From: Solanum dulcamara
Lineage: Eukaryota; Streptophyta; Magnoliopsida; Solanales; Solanaceae
Length of the DNA stretch: 64,000 nucleotides
Direction: 5' to 3'
NCBI RefSeq assembly: GCF_947179165.1
Contig: NC_077243.1
Span: forward strand, 29,774,001 to 29,838,000
Shown here: positions 34,385-47,508 of the stretch, in pieces
Layout: every line of letters begins with the position of its first letter
How positions within the stretch are numbered: the stretch's first letter is position 1
Notes under the pieces: model-generated
Told to the model about the DNA's origin: nothing
Databases searched by the model: none
What the model saw: only the letters and a program-made list of their open reading frames with translations
Position numbers and translations under genes: made by a program

Positions 34385-35279
34385 AACTCAATAAATATGC
34401 AAATTAGAATTATGCAATGTTTTACAATTCAACTCAAACATCTACAGTCACAATAAAGTCAATCATATCAAGCACAATCCATTCAGTTGTGAGTTTCTCT
34501 AACCGACAACTATCACCATATGAGCGAGTGATAGTACAACAATTCGACGTTGTTGCCACATCCGTTCATACCTTTCCAGGGTATAAATGCTCAACCTCAA
34601 TCATGGATCCAATCCAACCAAGTCCTATAATGTCAGGACAATGAAATGGGAAACATCCAACTTTAATGGTTCGATCCCATGGGAAGCATCCGACTTTAAC
34701 GGTTCCATCTCCTCCTACGTTTGGTGACGTAGTTTATTGGTTCGAGTATGGACTATACTCTTACCCAATTCGGTGCTCGATACTCCTCCCAAGACTCAAT
34801 ATATTCATATCTATCAATTGAGTAAGATACTCAAAATACTCATTTAGTCTCATTGGACTATTTTCAAAACTCAACTGATTTAGTCTCATTGGACTCTTTT
34901 CAAATCGACTCATCTCAAATCATCAAACTCTTCTCTTTAAAATTTATACAATCTCAACTCAATCTCAAAATCGACATTTTTAAAGTAAAAATACTCAAAT
35001 CACTTATACTCAAAATACTCGTGTTCAAAATAATTAAAAGACTTCTCAAACTCAACTCATGCTTAAACTTTTTTTAAATCATAGATGAAAATAATTACTC
35101 TTTAAACTCAAAAAAGTGTATAAATAGTTTATGCAAAAATATTTCCAAAATCATTTATTTTCAAAATGCTCATAAGACTCCAACCACATCAAATTAGGTA
35201 AATTACATATCACATAATTACATTAGACTCCAATCTATTTCATCACACAACATCCTCATCAACATAACCTCTTCATTCA

Positions 35280-35375
35280 CATCATCATCAAACATCATCA
35301 TCATCATCATTATCATCATCATTATCAAACATTATCATCACATCATTGTCAAATATCATCATCACATCAATCGTC
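35280..35375. repeat. (CAT)n-rich tract
   Basis: Partner of the tract at 24650-24815 in the other LTR, shorter by deletion. Confidence 0.85.
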
Positions 35376-36810
35376 AAACATCTATTCCAAAATCCTTATT
35401 TTAGTCCTATGTTCATTTTATAGAAGCAAAAGGACATTCTTAACTATCCAATTCATTATTTTCATTCTAATCAATACACATATACACAAAACCACCCATC
35501 TCAACCTCAAGACATTTATGACAAAGAAATCTCATCTTGGGTTCATGTGAATGAAATATGAATCTATACTCTCAACAAAGCTCAACTCAAGAATATCGTC
35601 AATACCTATAAATCTATATACAACGATACATTTGTAGTCAATAATATAAAAGATAACTATTTATTAACTCAAGTTATTAAAATCATCAATCAACCAATAG
35701 TATCTAAAGACATTCTATAGTTTAGGAAAACATTCAAGAAAACCTTCCTAGAAGGTTCAACTCTTTCACAACTCCTATCCAACACATCTATGGGCATATG
35801 GAAGAACTCAATCCATATTTTAGGTTAGACTTACATACCTTAGAGTAGCTTTTGAAGAAACCTTGTTGTTAGGTCTTCAATGGAAGGCTTGAATCCTTGA
35901 AACTCTTGAAGGCACCCTTTGTTGGAGAAGGATTTGGAGAAGAAGAAGAAGAAGAAGAAGAGAGGTAAAATATTAGGGCTTTTAGAGAGAGAGAGAGGGA
36001 CTAAAAAATGGTCCCAAAACGTCCAAGGATGGTGTATATATAATTTAAGGAAATACTCAAATTGCCCTTTCTAAAAAATCTAGAAAACAGGCTAAAAACA
36101 CTCCTGGCGCGATAGTGGCGCATCGCGCCACTGCACACCAAGTCGAATAGGCTTAAAAACCCTGCAACCTAATAGTGGCGTGTCACACTAGGGACCAAAC
36201 TACTGAGGTTGTTTTGTGGCGTAATAGTGGCGCGTCGCGCCCTTACAACGCCAAGCCCAAGTTTTCTGGGTTCTGGAAAATAGGCTTGAAAATCCTGCAC
36301 ATCTCGTAGTGGCGCACCGCGCTAGGGACCTAACTATTGAGACTTATTCCTGGCGCGATAGTGGCGCATCGCGCCACTGTGGCACCAAGCCCAGATTTCC
36401 AGCAGTTGCAACCTAGGCCTGAAATTCCTGTAGTACCCGTCCGTCTTAGGATCGTCATATCTTTTGACTCCGAACTCTAAAAATTACACTCTTAGTGATA
36501 TTGGAAAGAATACTCAACGAACTTTAATTTAATAGGTCGTGGGACACCTAGATCATCATATTTCAAAAGATATGATCGTTAGAAGTCGACCCCTTAAACG
36601 AATTCATTCTAAAACTTGGCCAAGATAAATTCTTTGGGCTTAGCTTGGTTCTAGGGATCTTTTATGACCCCACATCTCCTCTAACGCTCTTCAATTACTT
36701 GGAAACTCATCCTAACTCATGCATACACTTCACAACAATCGAGTTCGACCCTACACGTATACAAGAAAGGTCTGAATCGTAGGGAAAAAATTTGGGGGTG
36801 TTACAGTATT

Positions 36811-36876
36811 CTTTAACGATCAAGAAGTATGAAGACGTTAATTTTGAGCACAGAGAGCCAAAATTGGGTGTCAACA
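36811..36876 (-). mobile_element. Tat/Ogre-type LTR, right end (start in element sense)
   Basis: On minus it begins TGTTGACACCCAATTTTGG, the typical Tat/Ogre LTR start, and continues at 22920 beyond the inserted gypsy element. It completes the LTR that ends at 19612. Confidence 0.7.
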
Positions 36877-37589
36877 CCAGGCCTCAAATGATTGGCCTTA
36901 ACCTGCTGATAACTTAAAAATGAACTTGGCATGTCAAATTCTCCGATGGTGTGTTCGAAATTCGTTTGGAACATTGTATGACCAAACGAGATATGCTACC
37001 CCACCAAATTCGATATTTTGGACTCGATGGCGTATTTAAAAATTCCATACGAGGTCATTTTAATAAAAGATGGGTCCCACTCCCAAGTTCCATTTTGAGC
37101 CTAATTCCATAATGGACCTCGGGATTAGATTATAGCCTCGGGAAGCAAACGAAGAGTTGTTCTAGACCAAAATTGACATTTTGGAACTAACAACATTGTC
37201 AAAATTTTTATTCGAGTATATTTTCAAAGAATGTTGACCAAAGTAAACCATAGGCCAAGTTTCAAAGGCAAAAGCGTTAAATGGCCCTAAACTCGTATCG
37301 ATTGCCTCGATACTCGTGCCGATTCTACTGCTAACCTAATTTGATCACTTTGGAGATGATGGAACCAATAAAATTCTTTTCTGAGGTCACTTTTGTAAAG
37401 TTATGACCAAAGTTAACTTTTGAACTTATAAAAGCTCCAAAACAGGGAAATGAGCCTAAAGCCCAAACGAACGACGAGGCGATCGAACAGTTAGTGTCAG
37501 CAAGTCATAAATGACTTGGGGACACTATTGAAATGCTCTAAGTGATCACATGAATGCTTTATTTCTAAAATGACCTGGAGGGTCATTAC
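36877..37589 (-). mobile_element. Gypsy LTR terminal fragment
   Basis: It aligns throughout with 17770-18462 and 12020-12918 and ends GGAGGGTCATTACA, followed by a TTCATTCACT stretch as next to the other pol-linked LTRs. It differs visibly along its length from LTR C, so it is either an old partner or a separate insertion. Confidence 0.65.
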
Positions 37590-38749
37590 ACTTCATTCAC
37601 TGTTGGAAGGGATTTTGAAATTCTTTGGCTAAATTTTGTTTTGAGAATAGAAATCTAAGCTAGAGGAGTGGTTTTAGAGATTTGGGTCTAAATAAAAGGA
37701 AATCTTAAGTCTAAATTTGGTCCTTTTTTTGGTCTGTTCATCATTCCCGAAGCTTTGTCGGAGTCTATTTTAGTGGTGGGATCGTGTCCAGTCAACTTGA
37801 GTTCCAAGTTCACTGCTCAAAAAGAGGTGATAGTCCTTTCCCTTTCCATTTTTCTTTACAGTTTCGTCTCATGTTATAGAATGTCTATTGGGTTGTTAAA
37901 TTTTTTACGTATGTTGAAGCTTCGTCGGAATCAATTATGTTCAACTTCTTGCCTTAGATTGTTTTTTAGCTCTTGCATAGCTTCAAATGATGAAAATATA
38001 TTGCTCTCTCCATAACCTTTGTTGAAGCATGTGTTGAATTTAGTCGAGACTTAAGTTTACTTATTTCTAGCTACTCTTTGGTTCGAGATATAAAAGAGTT
38101 GTTTGATTCTTTTCTTTGTCATTCCAAGTTTGAGCTTTTTATACCATTGCTCCACTTTGTTCTTTAAGTTTGTTTACTGCTTTGAAAACTGAGAAAGAGT
38201 GTTAGTCTTAAGATTAACTATTATTTCCTTACCTATGAGCCATATGTTTAGACTACATGTTTGTTCTGATACAATCATTGGTGTCATTTTGTTTCTTTCT
38301 TATTAAACAAACTAGTTAGTCCCTTTTCTTTCAGATATGGTAATCTAGCTTATGTATGGTGCATACAAGTTAATTTGGTCTTTGGAGGATAATATTTACA
38401 ATCTGAAAGTTCTCTCTTGTTTCCTTATTGTTTTTTTTAACATTGGCTAAATTCTCTTAGTCTGTCTCTTGTGCTAGATTGATTTACCTATGCTGGAATG
38501 ATCCCATAAGTAGCATGTTAGTAGAATACCCGTGTTTGAAATCACCTACTGCTCAATTTTCTTGGTTGGATGTGTTTATTTTTTTTCTTTGAAGGTGATT
38601 TATGAGTAAGTAGTTAGCCAAAATAAACATGGTCTTGTTCTGTTTGTGTGGATTTCCTTAGTTTGGGCCTTTGCCTTATCTGCATATTCTCAAGAAAACT
38701 GTAGGATGGTAATATTAATTAATAACCTTAGACATTGTGCATACCAACT
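37590..38749 (+). mobile_element. Unassigned T-rich sequence, probably Tat-like LTR remnant (left part)
   Basis: No coding region is recognised. Once the element at 38750-47508 is removed, the stretch joins 47509-48629, which ends like a Tat/Ogre LTR. Assignment of this left part rests only on that continuity. Confidence 0.3.
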
Positions 38750-40835
38750 TGTAACGACCCAAATTGTCGTTGACTAAGATTAAAATAAATCGCAAAAATT
38801 TACTCAACTGGATTCCACCATCCCACCAGAGCGGGATGGTCCCGCCTTTACGGCGCCACCAGAGAGGGAAGGTAGCCTCTAGAGTGGGAGAATGTGGGAC
38901 AGAACTTAAGTTGCGATTTTCTTATTTCCCCCACTTCTTCCAAAGATAGATTAGAGGCTAGGGTTATTACAAAAACCCTCTACAAGGCTGCTCTTAACTT
39001 GGGAAAAAGAGGAGAGGGAATCTCAGCATTGAAAGGCTTTCAACCGAAGGAATTCAGTCTGGTCTTACTCGTAAAACATCTAAAACCAAGGATTTCAGTA
39101 GCATTATTTCTCCACAGTTGCTTGGCGCCTAGGTAGGTTAGGCTTCTCTTTTCTTAGTAGTAAAGCTATACCTATTATGTACTATAGAAAGAAATTTAAT
39201 GAGAAATCATATAACTAAGCTGTAGGTCATGGGTCACGGGCAGAAATTTGGTTGTATTAGGGTTTAATTCGAATATGACCGGGTAGAAAGGCGCTATAAT
39301 AATTGGAGAAGTTTATTGATTTGTGATATCATTGCATACAGTCGGTTAAATCGTAACGAGCATAGTAGTGTGTACAGAACTATAAGACAAGTAGTTATTA
39401 AAGGTAAACCATAAGGGTTTGGTAGTGCAGGTGATGGTATATTTACTAGAAATGTCTTACGTACTTGTTGAGTTACTTATGATATGCATAAGTAGGTGGG
39501 TATGACTAGGGGAAACATGTTAGACTTATTACAAATGATCACTTGCTGACTTGTTTGTGATGAACCTATTTTTGGTGATATAATATGGTCTATTGTTGAT
39601 AGTTTGTGGTTGGTTTGCCTAATTAGATCAAGTGTCACATTTTGACACATATTTGGATCAGATGTCACATTTTGACATGTATTCGAATTGGCTTCTAAGA
39701 TCTGATATATTTTTGAATCGGGTATCACGTTCTGATACATCTATTACTGGATTGGGTCACATAATATGGACAAGTATATGTATGTGGATAGTCCCATGAG
39801 AGGATCTGATGATATCTGTATGTTCATGTAATAATAAGGTTAGTGGTAAATGTTTTATGTATTAAGGACTTATAAAGGAACCCTTGGGTTGAGGTGTGCT
39901 AATTATATAGAATTGTGAGCTTGTATAAACTTATTTATGGGTAAGAGGATGGGCCGTATTAGGCCTTGATGTGACATATATGTTATATGAAGTATTCTAT
40001 ATTTATGTCTTTAGAGGTGAAGGTTACTGGTTGACAGGGAGTTTTATCATTGAAGTTTCCACGAGTAATTGTGGTAGTAGTAATGGGTATCTAAAATCGG
40101 GTTAGTTAGGAAGTGTGGTTATGGGATGGCTAGGCCTATATATTGTAAGACAAGTAGACCAAGACCAATGGAGGTTGGGTAAAATCATTGAGTGGTTAAG
40201 GTTGTTAGGTGGAGACTGTTAGAGGGAATGAACAGTAGTAAGGTTGGTCATAACCCACAAGTCTCAAGTTTGTAACTAAGAGTGGGTAGTGAACTCTAAA
40301 AATAGGGTGGTGAAGACTTTAAGAGTGATAATAAGGAGTCTACTTGTTTGGTTGGGTGTACAGGTTATAGAGTTTAATTATCATGATCTCTCTTATTTTT
40401 TTATTCGTATATTATATGGTGGTTATCGAATTGAACGATAATGCCAACATGTATGTGTTGTTTGTACTGATACTACTCATGATATGTCACTTAGCATAGT
40501 CTGGTTGTAGGATCAGTTATGTCTCTTAGGTGAAGACGAAGGCGATCTTCCAGCTAGCTTCAATTTTTCCTTTTTTATGGTGGAAGATGTGTCATTATTC
40601 TTTATTTATGTTACCACTCTTAGAAGCTCTTGTACCTATTTTAGATTAGTATCCATGGGGGTTGCATGTGTTATTTTTGTACAGGTGTATTACTACAGAT
40701 TTCTATAAACTTCTAGCTTAATTATTCAAGTTTTTTTTAAAATTCCTCAATGGCTGTTATGTTAAATGGATAAGGGTTCTCCTAATTAGATCATAGAGTG
40801 GGTTCCTGTAAAGCCCGGTGGGTTGGATCGTGATA
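38750..40835 (+). mobile_element. 5' LTR of the plus-strand element
   Basis: It begins TGTAACGACCCAAATTGTCG, resembling the inverse of the LTR ends at 55191 and 60325. A GC-rich word block (CCAGAGCGGGATGG, GGTCCCGCC) lies at 38815-38890. Diverged units of about 35 bases, GTCACATTTTGACA plus TTTGGATCAGAT, lie at 39625-39745. No gene is seen. Confidence 0.65.
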
Positions 40836-42756
40836 AGTTAGTAACAGAGCCCAGGTTACCGGTCTTCTATTACAAGAGCAAATGTGGAATGGACTCTTGC
40901 GGATTGGTGTGATGATGTCCACATCTAATCTTCAGGAAGCTATGAAAATTTTAGGAAGTCTCTCCATTTATTCTCTCCTTTCATGTGGTTTGTTGCTTGT
41001 GGTATAGGTTGAGTCCAATTGGTATCTCTGAATTCCAATTGGTATCTCACTGAAGTAAACTTAATGTCATTATCGTGGCTAAAGGGATACAAGAAAGAGA
41101 AATTAGAATCGAGAACATTCCAATTGGTATCTGGCCTTAGAGGCTGAGTAAATGCATCGATGATCAATTAATGTTCATGAATAAGGAGAATTAAGTTAAT
41201 AACATAGACTTGCTTATGTAATGTAGCTTGAAGTTGTGAATATATGCATAGTGTTACATGTATAACCGTTAGAGGGTGAAGTGTAATTACCTGAATGATA
41301 TGATGTGATTATGTGCATAGTGTTGCCTAAAATACCAGCTAATATGTGAAGTGTACTTGCCTGAATGGTTGAAATTATGTGAGATATGATTGATTAGGTT
41401 TTTTTAAACTTGTGGTCAGAAAGAGAGTCATAACTTGGTTATGTGCAATAGTCTAATGATAAACCACAAAGTGAATAATGAACGAATTTCTGACGTGTTA
41501 AATGATATACTCATGTGAGGGAATTCAACTCTTAATTGTGTATGGAATTACTGTTCATGAAAATGGTAAGGGAGAAGAATGATTTATGAATGGGAAGAAA
41601 TTTTGATTTTGAGACTGTCAGAATTTGGTTAGGATCTAGGTGAGAAAAATGATCTAGTGTAGTACATTAGCTTAAGGGTGGTTATGAAAGATTTTCTTAA
41701 GATATTTCATAACTGAGCTAGAACAAGGTGTTGCTAATTGTCTCTATCTGTTATAATGAGTTGAACTGTTAGCTTGAGTTAAAAAGAACTCAATGTTGCA
41801 AGTTGTTCTAATTTGTGCCTTGTTTACCTTGATGCCATTGGTCTAATGGAGGGTAATGAACGGACCTCAGTGGTCTGCATAGTTGTTATGTTAAGGTAAT
41901 GGGGATCGGTGATCTCCTAAGTGTGATGCTGGTTCGACTCTAGCATAGTCCATGTCAAATCCTCGTGAAAAAGAGTCAAATGGGCTAAGTTTAACTCGGA
42001 GAGTCTAGGGGAATATAGGACAGGAAATACATCAGGAGGAAAAAGATCTTGAGGTTCTATCTTAGAGAATCTCGCCCCAGCGGGAATATTCTGCCAGGGT
42101 GAGAACTATCCCGCCAGAGCAGGATTTCACAAGATAGAAACCTCAGAAAGAGGTCCCCTATTTTCACCTGTTTTTGCAATAAACTCCTAAGCACAAATGA
42201 CTAACTCTAAGATCAAAATAGTGCTCAAAAAAGATTGAATAGCCATAAAACAATGGTAATTTATATGTATGGCAATGCGAAGTAAACAAAAAGCATTAAG
42301 GTACTTACAAAAATAGAGATGTGGTAAAGAAAAGCAATAAATTATTTGATAGATGCCCAAGTGGGGCAACCCAATCAAATAACAAAGTCTAACGAAAAGG
42401 AGGGGGAGTGTCATCATCTGAATCCAGCCTCTCGGGAGGGTACTCTCCTGCCCAGGCCTCTCTTGGGAAGTTGAACTCTCGAAAGTCCCCAGGATCTTGG
42501 ATGGGAAGCTTACTTTAGGGAGCGACGCAAGAGAAGATGGCCTTAATCGTCTTCCACATACTCATCATGAGGCGGTCTCTCTTTATGAGCTTCCTCCTCA
42601 TCACCGCAGCTGACAACGGAGCATCTCCATCTCCATAGCAGTGGCTGGTGTCACAAGAGTAAGGGTTTAGGAAAAGCGGCCTCCTAGTTACCTTTGAACT
42701 GTATTTAAATCCTCCTCCAAGCGAGGGTAATCTGGTGGTTGTGACTGAGTGGGAGG

Positions 42757-45700
42757 GGCAGTGTCACAACCCAACCCCGTAGGCTACGACGGGTGTCTGA
42801 AATGGATGCTTGCATAGACCCCTGCTAATGATAAATAAACTTGTCCCCTATTTGAGTCATAATGTATCAACAGGCACGACAACATATAAGCCGACGAGGC
42901 TATCGTAACATATAGGGTCATCTCATAATAAAACTCACGCGAGCCGACAAGGCTGCCATGACAAAAGGGATGTCCTAAAACATCAGTCTTATAGACACAA
43001 CTACACATACATAGATATCCATTGACCTCTAAGAGTAAGAACAGTACACATAAGGTGGGACAGGGCCCCCACCGTACCCCGAATGAACAAAACAAATATA
43101 TACGTTAAGGGACCAGTACCACAGCTAAGCTCCTATACAATGGAGCTCTCCCAAACTTGCCGATAGGAGTCCTAAGTTGGTGGGTCTCCAAACTATGCGT
43201 CTGTACCTACGGGCATGAAATGCATCCCTCGAGGAATGTAGGTCAGTACGATATGTGTACTGAGTATGTAAAATATAAAATACCGCAAATGGAGTACATT
43301 TGATATAAAATGAAGTCATACATCTCAGAGTTGTATTTCATACCCGGCCCATTGTGGGACTTGATAAATAATCATACTATCATAATAATCATACCATCAT
43401 ATATCGTACCCGATCCTTTATGGGACTCGGTCAAACCCGACCCTTTATGGGACTCGGTGAATAATCATGTCATCATATATCGTACCCGGCCCTTTATGGA
43501 ACTCGGTGAATAATCATATCATCATATATCGTACCTGGCCCTTTATGGGACTCGGTGAAAAATCATATTATCATATATATACATACATACCCGACCCTCT
43601 AGTAAGGGACTCGGTGAGTCATTCATGTCATTGCATTATCATTTCCTCATATAGCGTACCAGGCCCTTTAGTGAGGGACTCGATGGATAATGCAGTGAAC
43701 TGCTCATAATTACGTACTCGGCCCGAGACTTAGTGGTAGAAGGGTTACGGTATACACGAATAGAGTAGTGAGTAACCATATGCAATTTAAACCATCATTG
43801 GAGACTTGTTGAAATAATCAAAATGAACTATCATTAAAAAATTAGGACAATAGCCACAACAAGTACCTTTGGAGTGTCATTATGGTTTGCATCAAAGTAG
43901 CACTTTTAAAATCATCTTCTCGTATCAAGGCGTAATAAAATATTTTTCGGAAGTCAAGAAAATGGCCATCTTAGTAAATTTGAGAATGGGTACTTCCTTG
44001 GGATCACATATACTTCTTCTATTCGTTTTATAAAGATCATGCCAAGGAGAAGAAAGGGATAACTTTACATGCTTACTACTTCCCAACGTATAGAAAAAAC
44101 TTGAGAAGCAATAACTCAATTATTGAAAGAGTTCTAACATTAAGGAGTTAATAAGAATCATTATGTATACCAAAATATGAATTATACCAAATTAGGATGG
44201 CTGGAGTCATATACATGTATCAAGTCATAATGATATAAGTTCTAGGAAATCAAGAACATTAGCCCTCCTAGTGTATCTAAGAGTACGAGGTTCTTTGAAA
44301 TTTATGCATTCGTCGTCCGTTGATTTCATATGGATCATGCCAAAAGAAAGAAGGGATAGGCTTTACATACTCTCTACTTTCCCTTATGTAGTCGTCATAT
44401 ACGTATGTGTCGCGGAACGTACAGCCCAATCCTTAGATAGTAACATATGCCGAGGGACGTTTGGCCCGATCCTTAGATAGTGACATATATCATACTTGGT
44501 CCATAAAGGGACTCGGTACCATAAACATTTCATCATAACATCATAACTTATGTCAAAGACATATCAAGAGTGAAGAAGGGTTTCACATACTTATGCCAAA
44601 AATATGCCAAGAGAAAGAAGGTAGCTTCACATACCTCTTAGGTATTAACCACGTTCACCTCGTCGTATTTTGAACCTATTTAACATGAAAGTAATACTAA
44701 GGCTAATTACCTTTCACTTTTCAATTTCCAACTCTACACCCAAGTACTCATAGGAGTTGAGTTATTTCCTACCGAAAATCGGGCAGCATCTCCCCTATAA
44801 CTTCAACATCCCCAAGATTTCAACTCGACCACAATGTCAACAACCATACCAACAACAACAACCAGTAGAATATTTACAAGTAAATCACTTCAACCTTACA
44901 CAATACAAGCTCTAAACAACTAGCTCCAAACTATGATACAAAAATAGAGTTTTTAATCTTTGTTTCATAAAAACTTTAACCATACCAAACGGAGGGTCGT
45001 GTGGCAGAAACTAGAAGCACCCACACTCTTTTTAAAATACTTTGAAGCCCTGCAACACGCAACCCAACCAGCTGCACCCGTAGCACCACAACGACAACCC
45101 ACTACTCGACTTTGATTTAATGCTAGCGACATCAATTTAGTGTGTTTCTGACGTCAAGCATCCTTATTCAATTCTTCCACTTCCAGCTTTATTTAAGAAA
45201 TGTAATATATCTCATAAAAACATCATAAACTTTAATTTGAAAGAAAAAGCCTTACCTTGTCCGTAACTCGCCATAACTTGCCTCGGAAGTTCCTTTAGCG
45301 TGCCTAAAACTTCGTGGCTGTTTGATAACATTTTCGGATGCTCCAAACCATAAATTTTAATTACTAACACCTTCATAACATCGTGGTGCACCCTAGGTAA
45401 TTAATTCACAGAATGAAATCGGAGACCTACCTTTTTTTCTCCTCCAAAACCGAAGGTCTCTCTTCTCTCTAGCTCAAGTTTCTCTTCTCTTTTCTTCTAG
45501 ACTTTTCTTGAATTTTTTGGGATAAAAAGAAACTTAAAGGATAAGGATGACTTAAAAGTCTTCAAACACATCTATATATAGGTCACCTTCAGTGGTGACA
45601 CGTGTCAACCCCTAAGTGGTGACACATGTCAAGCCCTTATAACACATCACCCCCTCCACTTAGGGGCTGTCACGTGGTATGTGGGGCCATTCCCCTTGCT

Positions 45701-46164
45701 GCAGCTGCTGCCATGTGACACTCTCTCATTCTGCCACATGGCACTCTTTCATGGGTTGCTACATGTTGCTTTCTTTTCCTCCTCGTGGGTTCGTAATCTC
45801 ATCTTGTTTTATGAACCTATGTAATCCTTACTACGTAAGCTTGGTATGTACTCAAGTAGCTTAAGTATGTAAGATTTTCAAATTGGTAGCTTATGTAAGT
45901 AAGTCGAGTCCTACGACTCATTACTTGGCCTCAAATTCCTTCCAAATTCTCATAACCACATTTCCAATCTTTCCTTCGATGGGGTGCCACATTCTCCCTT
46001 CCTTATAGTTGTTTGATAGCGTCATAGATTATCTGGCTCACATGACAGCTTATAAGAAGCTTATGAACCTTTCAAAAAAAACTTAAGAAGTTCAAGAATC
46101 TTAAGAAACTTTAGAAGCTTAAGAATGCGTTCCAAGGTACAAAAGTACGGGGTGTAACAGGCAG
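42757..46164 (-). mobile_element. Solo gypsy LTR with target duplication GGCAG
   Basis: The LTR runs 42762-46159 (3398 bases), begins TGTCACAACCC and ends CGGGGTGTAACA, and is flanked by GGCAG at 42757-42761 and 46160-46164. Removing it and one pentamer brings together the two halves of the antisense transposon-protein pseudogene. No internal domain is present. It carries a minisatellite at 43330-43690. Confidence 0.88.
43330..43690. repeat. Minisatellite of ~45-50-base units in the solo LTR
   Basis: About seven units share CGTACCCGGCCCTTTATGGG, then ACTCGGTGAATAATCAT and ATCATCATAT. Related single units recur near 44440-44515. Confidence 0.9.
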
Positions 46165-47508
46165 CATCCTCATCCTCTTCCTTGCCCTCTACTGTTGCTG
46201 CCCGGTTGCTCTCAGGCCCTTCGATCTTCCCTTTCTTCTATCCTTGAGAAGAGGCCACCTGATAAACAAGGGATGGAAGGAGATATCCATGGAGAGTACT
46301 TCGTCATAGTCCAGGAATGGCACCCCGACCATCTTACACATAACAGAGATTAGGCCCGGCAGGAAGAATGTCTTCTTATTGCCACAGTAGAACATCTTCC
46401 ACTCTGACATAATTTGGGCCCCCACATTCAGGCTTATTCCTTGAATGGCGTAAGCCACCACTAGATCTCGGGGCAAGTCACATCAGTGTGGTTAGTTGAT
46501 GGGCGGATCCGCATAACCACCAAGTGTAACCACCTCTTGGCCTCGTTCGACCAGTCCGTTCTAGTGATACCCTTTATGTTGGGCTAATAAACCCTGTCCT
46601 GGAGATCTAGGTCCACTAGAGTGTCCCATAGCCACTCCAAATCCACCTCCCTCAATTTGGCCTTGTACTCAGCATTGGAGGCATCGGGGACCTCTAGTTA
46701 AATATTTATGAAGTGGGGACTCAATGGGATGTCTATCCCTCTAATACCAATGGTGGGGTCAGGGTCGTCCCAGCGTACTGTGGAGAGTATAACATAAAAA
46801 TCCCTCACCAAACCAGTGTATCCGGAGGGAGGAGATTCAGTCAAGAGGCCCTACCCAAATTCCTCCAGCCTAGCATGAAAAGTGGGTAGCTTGTCCACCA
46901 CCCCCAGTATGTAGAAGCCCCTATCAGGTAGGAACTTGTTATTCTGATAGTCATGATACCTCTATCGGGTAGAAGCATTAGGGAATTGGATGAAGGGGAG
47001 GTTGGCATCGTCGTTATGGGCCATAGTGCAGTATCTGTAAGTTTCACAAAATTTCAGTTAGAACTCAATAGTATAAGTTTAAAAATAGAGATTGGGGGAG
47101 AAGGACCTCTAATGTGAGGCCACTTCATGGTGAAATCCCACCAGAGCTGTAGGACCCCGATAGAGAAGCCCCGCTAGAGCGGGATAAAGGCCACCAGAGC
47201 AGACTTCATCGTGTATTAACATCAGGTGCGATTCATGGAGCCTCACCTCCCCCAAATCACTTATTTCTTGAAAGTTTTTGTATATCAGCATTCCTAATGT
47301 CCTAACACCCTTATTTACAAAGAAAGTTGGTTCAAAAACTCCAAATAGTTAGCATAATCAAGGTTTGGGCCAAGAAAAACCTTTCAACTTCCACCCTATA
47401 TTCTAGTCCGTTTTAAGCGAAATCCATTGCTAACCTTACGCTCAAGACGTCATGAAGACATTGTGGACGTAAGGGGAGGATCCATGCCCGGTGGGTTGGG
47501 TCGTGACA

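Larger units (their letters stand above)
27927..36805 (-). mobile_element. 5' LTR of the non-autonomous gypsy element, split by an L1 LINE
   Basis: 27927-28780 and 34385-36805 together align to the whole of the other LTR. The break falls exactly within AAAGGACTCAACTCAATA. The LINE is therefore younger than this element. The GGCGCGATAGTGGCGC word block recurs at 36100-36395, with more CGCG content kept than in the partner. Confidence 0.87.
22916..36810 (-). mobile_element. Non-autonomous Ty3-gypsy element with 3.3-kb LTRs, nested in the Tat LTR
   Basis: The element spans 22921-36805. Left LTR 22921-26255 (3335 bases) and right LTR 27927-36805 (about 3275 bases without the inserted LINE) both begin TGTCA and end GGTGTTACA on the plus strand. 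Between them lie only 1671 bases, with a primer-binding site TGGTATCAGAGC on minus at 27922-27911 and a polypurine tract AAGGGGGAGATAT next to 26255. The flanking pentamers are GTGTT (22916-22920) and GTATT (36806-36810), a target duplication with one change. There is no gag or pol, so it must have moved with proteins from a related chromovirus. Confidence 0.87.
42515..47024 (-). pseudogene. Putative plant transposon protein (PF20167-like), antisense in the element, split by a solo LTR
   Basis: On minus the frame starts MAHNDDANLPFI at 47024, continues through GFYILGVVDKLPTFHARLEE, VRDFYVILSTVRWDD, RTDWSNEAKRWLHLVV and, after a frame change, DLVVAYAIQGISLNVGAQIM and FLPGLISVMCKMVGVP. It reaches an acidic VEGKEEDEDAA at about 46165, where the solo LTR interrupts it. 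Beyond the LTR it resumes at 42761 with proline-rich sequence, LEEDLN and the tail MWKTIKAIFSCVAP, stop at 42517. The rejoined length is about 369 codons, normal for this family of retroelement-associated proteins whose role is unknown. It has at least five in-frame stops and one shift. Assignment rests on the order and wording of the conserved segments. Confidence 0.65.

Noticed and set aside
37755..38015. 86-codon plus-strand frame in the T-rich stretch left of the plus-strand element
   Set aside because: No motif, no splice-supported extension, and the surrounding sequence behaves like LTR remnant.
38750..47508. DNA transposon with inverted ends TGTAACGACCC / TGTCACGACCC
   Set aside because: The ends are complementary, but such inverted termini are normal for LTRs of this clade. 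The internal LTR end followed by a primer-binding-site remnant at 40835-40850 supports an LTR element.
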